38,732 nt of DNA from Bradyrhizobium hipponense (GTDB lineage Bacteria; Pseudomonadota; Alphaproteobacteria; Rhizobiales; Xanthobacteraceae): positions 1 to 38,732 of the forward strand of contig NZ_VSTH01000077.1 in NCBI RefSeq assembly GCF_008123965.1, in the 5' to 3' direction. The translations under genes were made by a program, and so were the position numbers. The notes below the pieces were generated by a model, which made no database searches, was not told the origin of the DNA, and was given only the letters and a program-made list of their open reading frames with translations. This document shows, piece after piece, positions 24,719 to 31,452 of this stretch (its first letter is position 1; each line of letters opens with the position of its first letter).

Positions 24719-25915
24719 CTACGCCACCCGCCGTGCCGCACCCGCCTTCGTCAATATCCCGTCGAGACAATCGATCATCTCGGCGATCTCCGCCTTCGTG
24801 ACGTTCAGCGCCGGCATGAAGCGCAGTGCGTCGACTTGCGGTGCGTTCAGCAGCACGCCGGCCTCGAACGCCTGCGCGACGATGCCGGGTGCGATCGGCA
24901 GCTTGAGGTCGAGCGCCAGCAGCAGGCCGCGGCCCCGCACCTCGCCGAGGCCGTGCCGGGCCGAGACCTTCTGCAACTCGCTTTCGAGTAGCAGGCCGGT
25001 CTCGGCGACCGACTTGAGGAAGTCGGGCTGGCTGACCTCCTCCAGCACCGCGAGCCCCGCCGCGCACATAATCGGGTTGCCGTTGAACGTGCCGCCCTGG
25101 TCGCCGTGCTCGAAACAGGCCGCGCGTTCGGTCGCAAGCAGGGCCGCGAGCGGAACGCCGCCGCCGATGCCCTTGCCGAGCGTCATGATGTCGGGCGCGA
25201 TGCCAGCGTGCTCATAGTGGAAGAGCTTGCCGGTCCGGCCCATGCCAGTCTGGATCTCGTCGAAGACCAAGAGCAGGCCGTGCGCCTCGGTGAGCGCGCG
25301 CAGCTCCTGCAGGAACTGATCGGTCGCGGGCCACACGCCGGACTCGCCCTGGATCGGCTCGAGCATCACAGCGACGGTGTTGCTGTTGATCAGCTTTTCG
25401 ACCGAGGCAATGTCGTTGAGCTTCGCCTTCTTGAAGCCCGCAACCTTCGGCTCGAACAGTGGTTCGAAAGCCTTCTTGCCCGAGGCCGACATCGTCGCCA
25501 GCGTGCGGCCGTGAAAGCCGCCTTCGAAGCTGATAATGTCGAACGCGCCGTTCCTGTGCAGGCTGCCAAATTTGCGCGCGAGCTTGATTGCGCCCTCGTT
25601 GGCTTCCGCGCCGGAATTGGCGAAGAACACTTGGTCGAAGGCGCTGTTTGCGACGAGCGCCTGCGCCAGCTTGAGGCTCGGCTCGTTGTAGAAGGCCGGG
25701 CTCGGCGTCAACAGCCGCTTGGCCTGTGCGGCAAGCGCGTCCGCGATCGCCGGCGGCGAGTGGCCGAGACAGTTCACGGCCCAGCCCTGCACGAAATCGA
25801 GATAGCGCTTGCGGCTGTCGTCCCAGAGGTAGGAGCCGGCGCCGCGGACGAACACCGTCTTGGGCCGTGCGGTGATGTCCATCAGCGCGTCATATGGATC
25901 GATGGCGTCGGTCAT
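24719..25915 (-). CDS. argD: Acetylornithine aminotransferase-like class III transaminase
   Basis: This is a 398-residue PLP enzyme of the class III aminotransferase family. NSGAEANEGAIKLARKFG, VFDEIQTGMGRTG and DIMTLGKGIGGGVPLAALLA mark the cofactor site, the last including the Schiff-base Lys. LEPIQGESGVWPATDQFLQEL and GGTFNGNPIMCAAG follow. The N-terminus (YDALMDITARPKTVFVRGAG) and the QGWAVNCLGHSPP segment resemble acetylornithine aminotransferases annotated in betaproteobacteria (from memory). Such enzymes make N-acetylornithine in arginine synthesis. The arginine-rich reading frame just upstream supports that role independently. I start at the ATG at 25915, with AGAGGAG 6 nt upstream. 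An in-frame ORF runs further upstream but crosses the leader hairpin. No argF adjoins it here. Confidence 0.82.
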   Translation of the reverse strand: MTDAIDPYDALMDITARPKTVFVRGAGSYLWDDSRKRYLDFVQGWAVNCLGHSPPAIADALAAQAKRLLTPSPAFYNEPSLKLAQALVANSAFDQVFFANSGAEANEGAIKLARKFGSLHRNGAFDIISFEGGFHGRTLATMSASGKKAFEPLFEPKVAGFKKAKLNDIASVEKLINSNTVAVMLEPIQGESGVWPATDQFLQELRALTEAHGLLLVFDEIQTGMGRTGKLFHYEHAGIAPDIMTLGKGIGGGVPLAALLATERAACFEHGDQGGTFNGNPIMCAAGLAVLEEVSQPDFLKSVAETGLLLESELQKVSARHGLGEVRGRGLLLALDLKLPIAPGIVAQAFEAGVLLNAPQVDALRFMPALNVTKAEIAEMIDCLDGILTKAGAARRVA

Positions 25916-25950
25916 GTCGAACTCCTCTGGAGGCGGGTGGAAAGGGCGCG

Positions 25951-25988
25951 CGAAAAGCAGAAAGGCCGCACTTTGCGGGTGCGGCCTT
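25951..25988 (-). terminator. Attenuator-like hairpin in the argD leader
   Basis: On the minus strand AAGGCCGCAC (25988-25979), a 7-nt loop and GTGCGGCCTT (25971-25962) form a perfect 10-bp stem, followed by TCTGCTTTTCG. GCAGA just upstream can also pair with TCTGC just downstream, extending the structure. The trailing sequence closely resembles that after the DUF2147 terminator at 38131-38154 (TTTTGCTTTTCGCG). The hairpin lies between the arginine-rich frame and the argD ribosome site, where an attenuator would be. Confidence 0.7.
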
Positions 25989-26015
25989 CTCGAAAACTCT
26001 GCTGATGTCAGTGCT

Positions 26016-26105
26016 TCAGCGGCGTCGTCGGACATGGCGCAACCCATCATCGTCGCGGGAGCGACGACGCATGGCTTGGCGCAGGTGGGTCCGGGAGCTG
26101 ATCAT
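26016..26105 (-). CDS. Arginine-rich leader peptide of argD (29 codons)
   Basis: An ATG at 26105 opens a 29-codon frame ending in TGA at 26018-26016. Arginine occupies positions 5, 9, 13-15, 17, 23 and 26-29, 11 of 29 residues; the last four codons before the stop are CGA CGA CGC CGC. The frame lies between the rimO stop and argD and is followed 27 nt later by a terminator-like hairpin. No Shine-Dalgarno precedes it, but the predicted transcription start is within a few nucleotides of the ATG, so the RNA may be leaderless, as known for trpL of Sinorhizobium meliloti. A shorter version from the internal ATG at 26072 would keep nine arginines. GC-rich DNA easily yields Arg-rich chance frames, so the call rests on the whole arrangement. 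Confidence 0.6.
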   Translation of the reverse strand: MISSRTHLRQAMRRRSRDDDGLRHVRRRR

Positions 26106-26113
26106 GGGGCGCG

Positions 26114-26143
26114 GCAATACAGGTGAAGGGCGGGGCTTGTCAA
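26114..26143 (-). promoter_or_regulatory. Predicted sigma-70-type promoter of the argD leader
   Basis: On the minus strand TTGACA (26143-26138) is followed after 18 nt by TATTGC (26119-26114); TGTATT at 16 nt is an alternative -10. It lies immediately downstream of the rimO stop codon. The expected start is at about 26106-26108, next to the leader-peptide ATG at 26105. Confidence 0.6.
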
Positions 26144-26150
26144 GCAGGCG

Positions 26151-27476
26151 TTAGAATCCCGCGACGCTGCCGTGCAGATCATATTGGTCGGCGCGCTCGA
26201 TCTTGGCCGTGACGATCTCGCCGACGCGCAACGGGCGGCGGCTCGTTAAGTAAACGGCACCGTCGATCTCGGGCGCATCGGCTTTCGAACGGCCCTTTGC
26301 GACGGTCGGGCCGACCTCGTCGATGATGATCTGCTGGCGCGTGCCCACCTTGCGCTTCAGCCGCCGCGCGGAGATCTTCTGCTGGCGCGCCATCAGCGCG
26401 TTGTAGCGTTCCTGCTTGATCTCTTCCGGTACCGGATTTTCGATCGCGTTCGACGTGGCGCCCGCAACCGGCTCGTATTTGAAGCAGCCGAGACGGTCGA
26501 TCTCGGCTTCGTCCAGCCAGTCGAGCAAATAGGCGAAGTCGGCATCGGTCTCGCCGGGGAAGCCGACAATGAAGGTCGAGCGCAACGCGAGATCTGGACA
26601 TTGCTCGCGCCAGCGCTTGATCCGCGCCAGCGTCTTGTCCTGCGCCGCCGGGCGTTTCATCGCCTTCAGCACATCGGGGCTCGCATGCTGGAACGGGATG
26701 TCGAGATAGGGCAGCACCGTGCCTTGCGTCATCAGCGCGATGACCTCGTCGACATGCGGGTAGGGATAGACATATTGCAGCCGGACCCAGGCCCCGAGCT
26801 CGCCGAGCTCGCGCGCAAGGTCGAGGAATTTGGCGCGGACCTGGCGATCCTTCCACGGGCTCTCGGCATATTTCAGATCGACGCCGTAGGCCGAGGTGTC
26901 CTGCGAGATCACCAGCAGTTCCTTGACGCCGGCGCCGACCAGGTGCTCGGCCTCGCGCAGCACGTCGCCAGCCGGACGCGAGACGAGATCGCCGCGCAGT
27001 TTCGGGATGATGCAGAAGGTGCAGCGGTTGTTGCAGCCCTCGGAAATCTTCAAGTAAGCGTAGTGGCGCGGCGTCAGCTTGATGCCCTGCGGCGGCACCA
27101 AATCGAGATGCGGATGGTGTGCCGGCGGCAGCGCGCGGTGCACGGCGTCCAGCACGCTCTCATATTGCTGCGGGCCCGTGATCGACAGCACGCCGGGATA
27201 GGCCTGTTCGATCTGCTCGGGTTCCGCACCCATGCAACCGGTCACGATCACCTTGCCGTTCTCGGCCATGGCCTCGCCGATCGCCGAGAGCGATTCCTGC
27301 TTGGCGCTGTCGAGAAAGCCACAGGTGTTAACGATGACGATGTCGGCCCCGTCATGCTTGCGAGCGAGCTCGTAGCCTTCGGCGCGCAGGCGCGTGATGA
27401 TGCGCTCGGAATCCACCAATGCCTTGGGGCACCCGAGCGACACGAAGCTGACCTTGGGCGCAGCCGTCTGATCCAT
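26151..27476 (-). CDS. rimO: Ribosomal protein S12 methylthiotransferase RimO
   Basis: RimO adds a methylthio group to the conserved Asp of ribosomal protein S12, using two [4Fe-4S] clusters and S-adenosylmethionine. The N-terminal domain has the three cluster cysteines C16 (SLGCPKALVDSE), C52 (VNTCGFLDSAK) and C81 (VTGCMGAEPE). The radical-SAM triad is C148, C152 and C155 (EGCNNRCTFCIIPKLRG). TFIVGFPGETDADF and a C-terminal TRAM domain follow. The length is 441 residues from the ATG at 27476; much longer upstream in-frame extension is not credible because it crosses the divergent nasT promoter. The argD leader promoter begins just after its TAA. Confidence 0.96.
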   Translation of the reverse strand: MDQTAAPKVSFVSLGCPKALVDSERIITRLRAEGYELARKHDGADIVIVNTCGFLDSAKQESLSAIGEAMAENGKVIVTGCMGAEPEQIEQAYPGVLSITGPQQYESVLDAVHRALPPAHHPHLDLVPPQGIKLTPRHYAYLKISEGCNNRCTFCIIPKLRGDLVSRPAGDVLREAEHLVGAGVKELLVISQDTSAYGVDLKYAESPWKDRQVRAKFLDLARELGELGAWVRLQYVYPYPHVDEVIALMTQGTVLPYLDIPFQHASPDVLKAMKRPAAQDKTLARIKRWREQCPDLALRSTFIVGFPGETDADFAYLLDWLDEAEIDRLGCFKYEPVAGATSNAIENPVPEEIKQERYNALMARQQKISARRLKRKVGTRQQIIIDEVGPTVAKGRSKADAPEIDGAVYLTSRRPLRVGEIVTAKIERADQYDLHGSVAGF

Positions 27477-27585
27477 ATCTAATCTGCCTGATTGACAGGC
27501 CTGAGCTAGTCCCAATTGCCCATAATTACAACCCTTTGCATGGCCCGCGGGCGTGCTATGGATGAATCGCCGTGGTGAGTGAGCA

Positions 27586-28176
27586 ATGAGCGCCGAACAA
27601 TCGCCCAAAATCGTGATCGTTGACGAAAGCCCGATCCGGGCCGCGATCCTCGAGGAAGGGTTGCGGGAATCCGGGTTCACGCAGGTCGTCCATATCCGCG
27701 AAATGCAGAGCCTGCTCGCCCGTATTTATGCGGTCGACCCCGATATCATCCTGATCGATCTGGAAAACCCAAGCCGCGACGTGCTCGAGGCGATGTTCCA
27801 GGTCAGCCGCGCCGTGAAGCGGCCGATCGCGATGTTCGTGGACCAAAGCGACTCGGCGTCGATCCAGGCATCCGTCGAGGCGGGGGTGTCCGCCTACATC
27901 GTCGACGGGCTGAAGAAAGAGCGCATCAAGCCGATCCTCGACCTCTGCGTGTCGCGTTTCAATGCTTTCGCCAAGCTCCAAGAGGAGCTGGAGCGCACCA
28001 AGTCGCAGCTCGAGGACCGCAAGATCATCGAGCGCGCCAAGGGCATTTTGATGAAGGTGAAAGGCCTCACCGAGGATGAGGCCTATGTGCTGCTGCGCTC
28101 GACTGCGATGCGCGAGAAGAAGAAAATCGGCGAGATCGCCCAGTCGATCATCACCGCGTCGGAGATGCTGAAATGA
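27586..28176 (+). CDS. nasT: Nitrate-responsive antiterminator NasT (REC-ANTAR)
   Basis: NasT binds leader RNAs of nitrate-assimilation genes through its ANTAR domain and is held inactive by NasS without nitrate. The 196 residues comprise a receiver-like domain (1-125) and the ANTAR domain at about 135-192. The latter is diagnostic: DRKIIERAKGILMKVKGLTE, then DEAYVLLRSTAMREKKKIGE and IAQSII. The receiver keeps the acidic pair (D13, E14) and D58, but the conserved Lys is replaced (YIVDGL, D107). It is thus probably a pseudoreceiver controlled by NasS binding, not phosphorylation. The ATG at 27586 follows weak GAGTGAGC. It overlaps nasS by 4 bp. Confidence 0.93.
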   Translation: MSAEQSPKIVIVDESPIRAAILEEGLRESGFTQVVHIREMQSLLARIYAVDPDIILIDLENPSRDVLEAMFQVSRAVKRPIAMFVDQSDSASIQASVEAGVSAYIVDGLKKERIKPILDLCVSRFNAFAKLQEELERTKSQLEDRKIIERAKGILMKVKGLTEDEAYVLLRSTAMREKKKIGEIAQSIITASEMLK

Positions 28177-29336
28177 CCGCTGCCCTCCGCATAGGGTTCA
28201 TCCCGCTGGTCGATGCCGCCGCCCTGATAGTCGCCGTCGACAAGGGCTTTGCCGCCGCCGAGGGGCTCGAGGTCGAACTGGTGCGCGAGGTGTCCTGGTC
28301 CAACGTCCGCGACAAGCTCAATATCGGCCTGTTCGACGCCGCGCATCTGCTCGCGCCGGTCGCGATCGCGTCCTCGCTCGGGCTCGGGCACGTCAAGGTT
28401 CCGATCGCCGCGCCCTTCAACCTCGGCATCAACGGCAACGCGATCACGGTCTCCCCGACGCTGCATGCGGCGCTGGTGGAGGAGATCAACGGCGATCGTT
28501 TCGATCCGCTCGCCACGGCGAAAGCGCTGGCGAAGGTGGTCGCCAAGCGCCGCAAGGCGGGGGCCGAGCCCCTGACCTTCGGCATGACCTTCCCGTTCTC
28601 GACGCACAATTATCAATTGCGGTTCTGGATGGCGGCCGCCGGCGTCGATCCGGACGAGGACGTTCGCCTCGTCGTGTTGCCGCCGCCCTACATGGTCGAC
28701 AGCCTCGCCAATGGCCAGGTCGATGCGTTCTGCGTCGGCGCGCCCTGGAATTCGGTCGCGGTCGATCTCGGCATCGGCCACATCCTGCATTTCGTCTCCG
28801 ACATTCTCGACCGTGCGGCAGAGAAAGTGCTGGCGGTTCGCCAGGTCTGGGCTGACACCCATCCGGATGTGGTCGCAGCCCTGGTACGTGCGGCGGTGAA
28901 GGGCGCGGCGTTCATTGAGCAGCCTTCGAACCTGGCCGAGGCGGCGCGAATTCTGGCGCAGCCGGAACGGATCGGCGTCGACGCCGAGGTGATCCAGCGC
29001 ACGCTTGATGGGCGCCTGAAGATCTCGCCCGACGGTACCTTCCGCGAAAGCGGCCGCTACCTCCTGGTCGGACGCGAAGGAGCAGGGCGCCCGGATCCGG
29101 TCCAGGCGGCCTGGCTCTATGCGCAGATGGTGCGCTGGGGCCAGACGACGCTGACGCCCGACGGCGTCAAGACGGCCATGGCCGTGTTCAGGCCGGATCT
29201 TTACGACGCGGCTCTCGGCCAGCGGCCGCCTGCGGAGGCTCCCGCAGCGTTCGGCGCGTTCGCCGGCCCCGCCTTCGATCCCAACAACATTCGAGGGCAT
29301 CTTGAGGCCTTCGAGGTGGGCCGCTGGAAGGCCTGA
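28173..29336 (+). CDS. nasS: Nitrate sensor NasS (cytoplasmic NrtA/CmpA-like protein)
   Basis: NasS resembles the periplasmic nitrate-binding proteins NrtA/CmpA but has no signal peptide; the 387-residue protein starts directly with TAALRIGFIPLVDAAALIVA. Family motifs include NVRDKLNIGLFDAAHLLAP, GMTFPFSTHNYQLRFWMAAAG and LANGQVDAFCVGAPWNSVAV. By established knowledge of NasST systems it binds nitrate or nitrite in the cytoplasm and then releases NasT. The start is set by the ATGA overlap with the nasT stop, which should keep the two proteins near equal amounts. The nirA operon follows after 334 bp. In Bradyrhizobium diazoefficiens NasST is also known to affect denitrification genes. Confidence 0.93.
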   Translation: MTAALRIGFIPLVDAAALIVAVDKGFAAAEGLEVELVREVSWSNVRDKLNIGLFDAAHLLAPVAIASSLGLGHVKVPIAAPFNLGINGNAITVSPTLHAALVEEINGDRFDPLATAKALAKVVAKRRKAGAEPLTFGMTFPFSTHNYQLRFWMAAAGVDPDEDVRLVVLPPPYMVDSLANGQVDAFCVGAPWNSVAVDLGIGHILHFVSDILDRAAEKVLAVRQVWADTHPDVVAALVRAAVKGAAFIEQPSNLAEAARILAQPERIGVDAEVIQRTLDGRLKISPDGTFRESGRYLLVGREGAGRPDPVQAAWLYAQMVRWGQTTLTPDGVKTAMAVFRPDLYDAALGQRPPAEAPAAFGAFAGPAFDPNNIRGHLEAFEVGRWKA

Positions 29337-29412
29337 TTCGGGCCTGCACCGTTTTTGGGCGCGCGGGATTGTCGTCTAAATTTTGAGCTGGCTGCTCGAA
29401 TTTCGTGAAGGT

Positions 29413-29426
29413 TCCCCAACTGGGGA
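29413..29426. repeat. Small perfect palindrome upstream of the nirA promoter
   Basis: TCCCC (29413-29417), AACT and GGGGA (29422-29426) form a perfect dyad about 60-70 bp before the sigma-54 element. It might be an activator site or a nasS 3'-end hairpin. It does not clearly match the NtrC consensus, and no T-tract follows. Confidence 0.35.
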
Positions 29427-29482
29427 TCTCGCGTGACCTCTCTAATTACCTGAAATTTCGAAAGTTTCCATTTCGTCAAAGC

Positions 29483-29498
29483 TGGCACGCAACTTGAA
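29483..29498 (+). promoter_or_regulatory. Sigma-54 (RpoN) promoter of the nirA operon
   Basis: TGGCACG-CAAC-TTGAAT matches the consensus TGGCACG-N4-TTGC at every fixed base except the last (A for C), with correct spacing between the -24 GG and the -12 G. Transcription would start at about 29508. This implies nitrogen-limitation control by RpoN with an activator such as NtrC, which is usual for nitrate assimilation genes. Confidence 0.7.
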
Positions 29499-29507
29499 TG
29501 TTGCACT

Positions 29508-29670
29508 GCGGCCAGCCTGTCACAGATGCCTGCTGAGCCAAGTCCCGCAGCAACGAAGCTGACCGGACCGTTGGGTGCAGAGCCGGCTCTCGAGCCAGCC
29601 GAGTTCCTCGCGGGTCGTGCACTTTTCCGTCGATGCCACCGAGGTGGCCGCAGGAGCTTCGTTACCGACC
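29508..29670 (+). promoter_or_regulatory. Structured nirA leader with ANTAR-type hexaloop hairpin
   Basis: The roughly 163-nt untranslated leader contains CAGC-AACGAA-GCTG (29548-29561). This is a 4-bp stem with a six-base loop carrying A at position 1 and G at position 4, the signature of ANTAR-protein targets. GTCC before and GGAC after can extend the stem across an internal loop. AACGAAGCT (29552-29560) is perfectly complementary to AGCTTCGTT (29655-29663), which overlaps the end of the only Shine-Dalgarno (AGGAG, 29652-29656). Two folds are therefore possible. A second clean hexaloop hairpin, expected for the two-hairpin motif, was not found. No strong intrinsic terminator is evident; GTGCA...TGCAC followed by TTTT at about 29575-29625 is weak. 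Confidence 0.55.
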
Positions 29671-31452
29671 ATGAAAATCGACACTGTCTCAGTCGACTTT
29701 ACCGACGACCAGAAACGCTATCTCGAAGGCTTCACGACCGGTTTGCAGATCAGCCGGGTCGGTCGTGGTCTCGGCGGCGGCGCCGGCAAGGCGAACGCTG
29801 AGCCCACGGGTCCCGATGCCGTGCACATCAAGGCGCAGGACAAGGTCATCGCCGCGGGAAAGAAGCTCGCCGACCAGGAGAAATTCAAGCGCGACGAGCA
29901 TCCCTTCGACGCCTATCCGCGGCTGCGCCAGCAGGCGCTCGACAACGCGCCGCCGAGCCCCGCGGACAACTTCCGCTGGCGCTATTTCGGCATCTTCTAT
30001 GTCGCGCCGACGCAGGACTCCTACATGTGCCGCCTGCGCATTCCGAACGGCGTCATGAAGCACTGGCAGCTGTCCGGCCTTGCCGATCTCGCCGAGGAAT
30101 TGTGCGGCCCGTACAGCCACGTCACCACGCGCGCCAATCTCCAGCTTCGCGAGGTCCCGCCGAAGCACGCCGTGAAGCTGATCGAGGGCATCCAGGATCT
30201 CGGCCTGTGCTCACGCGGCTCCGGCGCCGACAACATTCGCAACGTGACGGGAACGCCGACCGCAGGCATTGATCCGCAGGAGCTGATCGACACGCGGCCC
30301 TACGCGCGCGAGTGGCACTACCACATCCTGAATGATCGCTCGTTGTACGGATTGCCGCGCAAGTTCAATGTCGCCTTCGACGGCGCCGGCAGGATCGCCG
30401 TGCTCGAGGAGACCAACGACATCGCATTCACGGCGTTCGAGGTGAAGGACGGCTTCGGCGTCGAGCCCGGGATCTGGTTTCGCCTTGGCCTTGGCGGCAT
30501 CACCGGACACAAGGATTTCGCAAAGTACTCCGACATCGTCGTCAAGCCGGAAGAGGCCACTGCCGTTGCCGACGCCATCGTGCGCGTGTTCATCGAGCAC
30601 GGCGACCGCACCAACCGCAACAAGGCGCGGCTGAAATATGTGCTCGACGCCATGGGCCATGACGGCTTCCTCAAGCTTGTCGAGGAGCGGCTGAAGAAGC
30701 CGCTTACGCGCGTGCCGGCAGAGGCGTTTGTGCCGCGGCCTGCGTCGGACCGCATGGCGCATATCGGCGTGCACAAGCAGAAGCAGGAAGGGCTGAACTG
30801 GATCGGCGTGTCGGTGCCGCTCGGCAAGATCAGCTGTGGACAGATGCGGGGCCTCGCCAAGGTCGCGCGGGATCTCGGCGACGGGGATATCCGCCTGACC
30901 GTCTGGCAGAACCTGCTGATCCCGGGCGTGCGCGACGAGAATGTCGAGCTGGCGATTGCAGCGATCAAGCAGATCGGGCTTGCGGTCGAAGCCTCCCACA
31001 TCCGCGCCGGCCTGATTGCCTGCACCGGCAATGCTGGTTGCCGCTTCGCCGCGTCGAATACCAAGCTTCACGCCGCCGAGATCGGCGACTGGTGCGAGCC
31101 GCGCGTCGCGATGGACAAGCCGGTCAACATCCACGTCACCGGATGCCACCATTCCTGCGCGCAGCACTACATCAGCGACATCGGGCTGATTGGCGCGCGT
31201 GTGCCGGTCGGCGAAGACGACACGGTCGAGGGCTACCATCTCTTCACCGGCGGCGGCTTCGGTCCCAACGCCGATGTCGGGCAGGAGGTCTATCACGACC
31301 TCAAGGCCGAGGATGCGCCGAAGACCGTTGAAGGTCTGCTCAAGGCCTACATCGCCCATCGCGCATCTACCGAAGAAACCTTCCTTTCCTTTGCGCGCCG
31401 CCACGATGGCGAGACGCTGCGCAAGCTTGCCGATGCAGAGGTATCCTCATGA
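29671..31452 (+). CDS. nirA: Assimilatory nitrite reductase NirA (siroheme/4Fe-4S)
   Basis: This cytoplasmic enzyme reduces nitrite to ammonium with six electrons. The 593-residue protein has the nitrite/sulfite reductase duplication and the four cluster-siroheme cysteines C451, C457 (CTGNAGCRF) and C492, C496 (TGCHHSCAQHYISDIG). NLQLREVPPKHAVKLIEGIQ and SGADNIRNVTGTPTAGID are typical. It lacks the NADH-binding part of NirB, so electrons must come from a partner, plausibly the flavoprotein encoded next and overlapping by 4 bp. I choose the ATG at 29671. Its Shine-Dalgarno (AGGAG) is unusually far away (14 nt), and the upstream GTG at 29575 would place start signals inside the leader structure. 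nasT-nasS lie just upstream. Confidence 0.9.
   Translation: MKIDTVSVDFTDDQKRYLEGFTTGLQISRVGRGLGGGAGKANAEPTGPDAVHIKAQDKVIAAGKKLADQEKFKRDEHPFDAYPRLRQQALDNAPPSPADNFRWRYFGIFYVAPTQDSYMCRLRIPNGVMKHWQLSGLADLAEELCGPYSHVTTRANLQLREVPPKHAVKLIEGIQDLGLCSRGSGADNIRNVTGTPTAGIDPQELIDTRPYAREWHYHILNDRSLYGLPRKFNVAFDGAGRIAVLEETNDIAFTAFEVKDGFGVEPGIWFRLGLGGITGHKDFAKYSDIVVKPEEATAVADAIVRVFIEHGDRTNRNKARLKYVLDAMGHDGFLKLVEERLKKPLTRVPAEAFVPRPASDRMAHIGVHKQKQEGLNWIGVSVPLGKISCGQMRGLAKVARDLGDGDIRLTVWQNLLIPGVRDENVELAIAAIKQIGLAVEASHIRAGLIACTGNAGCRFAASNTKLHAAEIGDWCEPRVAMDKPVNIHVTGCHHSCAQHYISDIGLIGARVPVGEDDTVEGYHLFTGGGFGPNADVGQEVYHDLKAEDAPKTVEGLLKAYIAHRASTEETFLSFARRHDGETLRKLADAEVSS

Noticed and set aside
25916..26050. In-frame extension of argD to 26050 as coding sequence
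   Set aside because: It runs through the terminator hairpin. The family N-terminus begins at the ATG at 25915, which has AGAGGAG upstream.
25860..26154. Plus-strand frames across the argD leader
   Set aside because: They overlap the start of argD and the leader, have no ribosome site and match nothing recognisable.
29520..29530. Second ANTAR hexaloop (ACAGAT) in the nirA leader
   Set aside because: The loop has A1 and G4, but the flanks pair at only one of the first two positions, so no stable stem forms.
29575..29625. Intrinsic terminator in the nirA leader
   Set aside because: GTGCA/TGCAC followed by TTTT could close a hairpin, but the stem is short with a large irregular interior. Folding would be needed to accept it.
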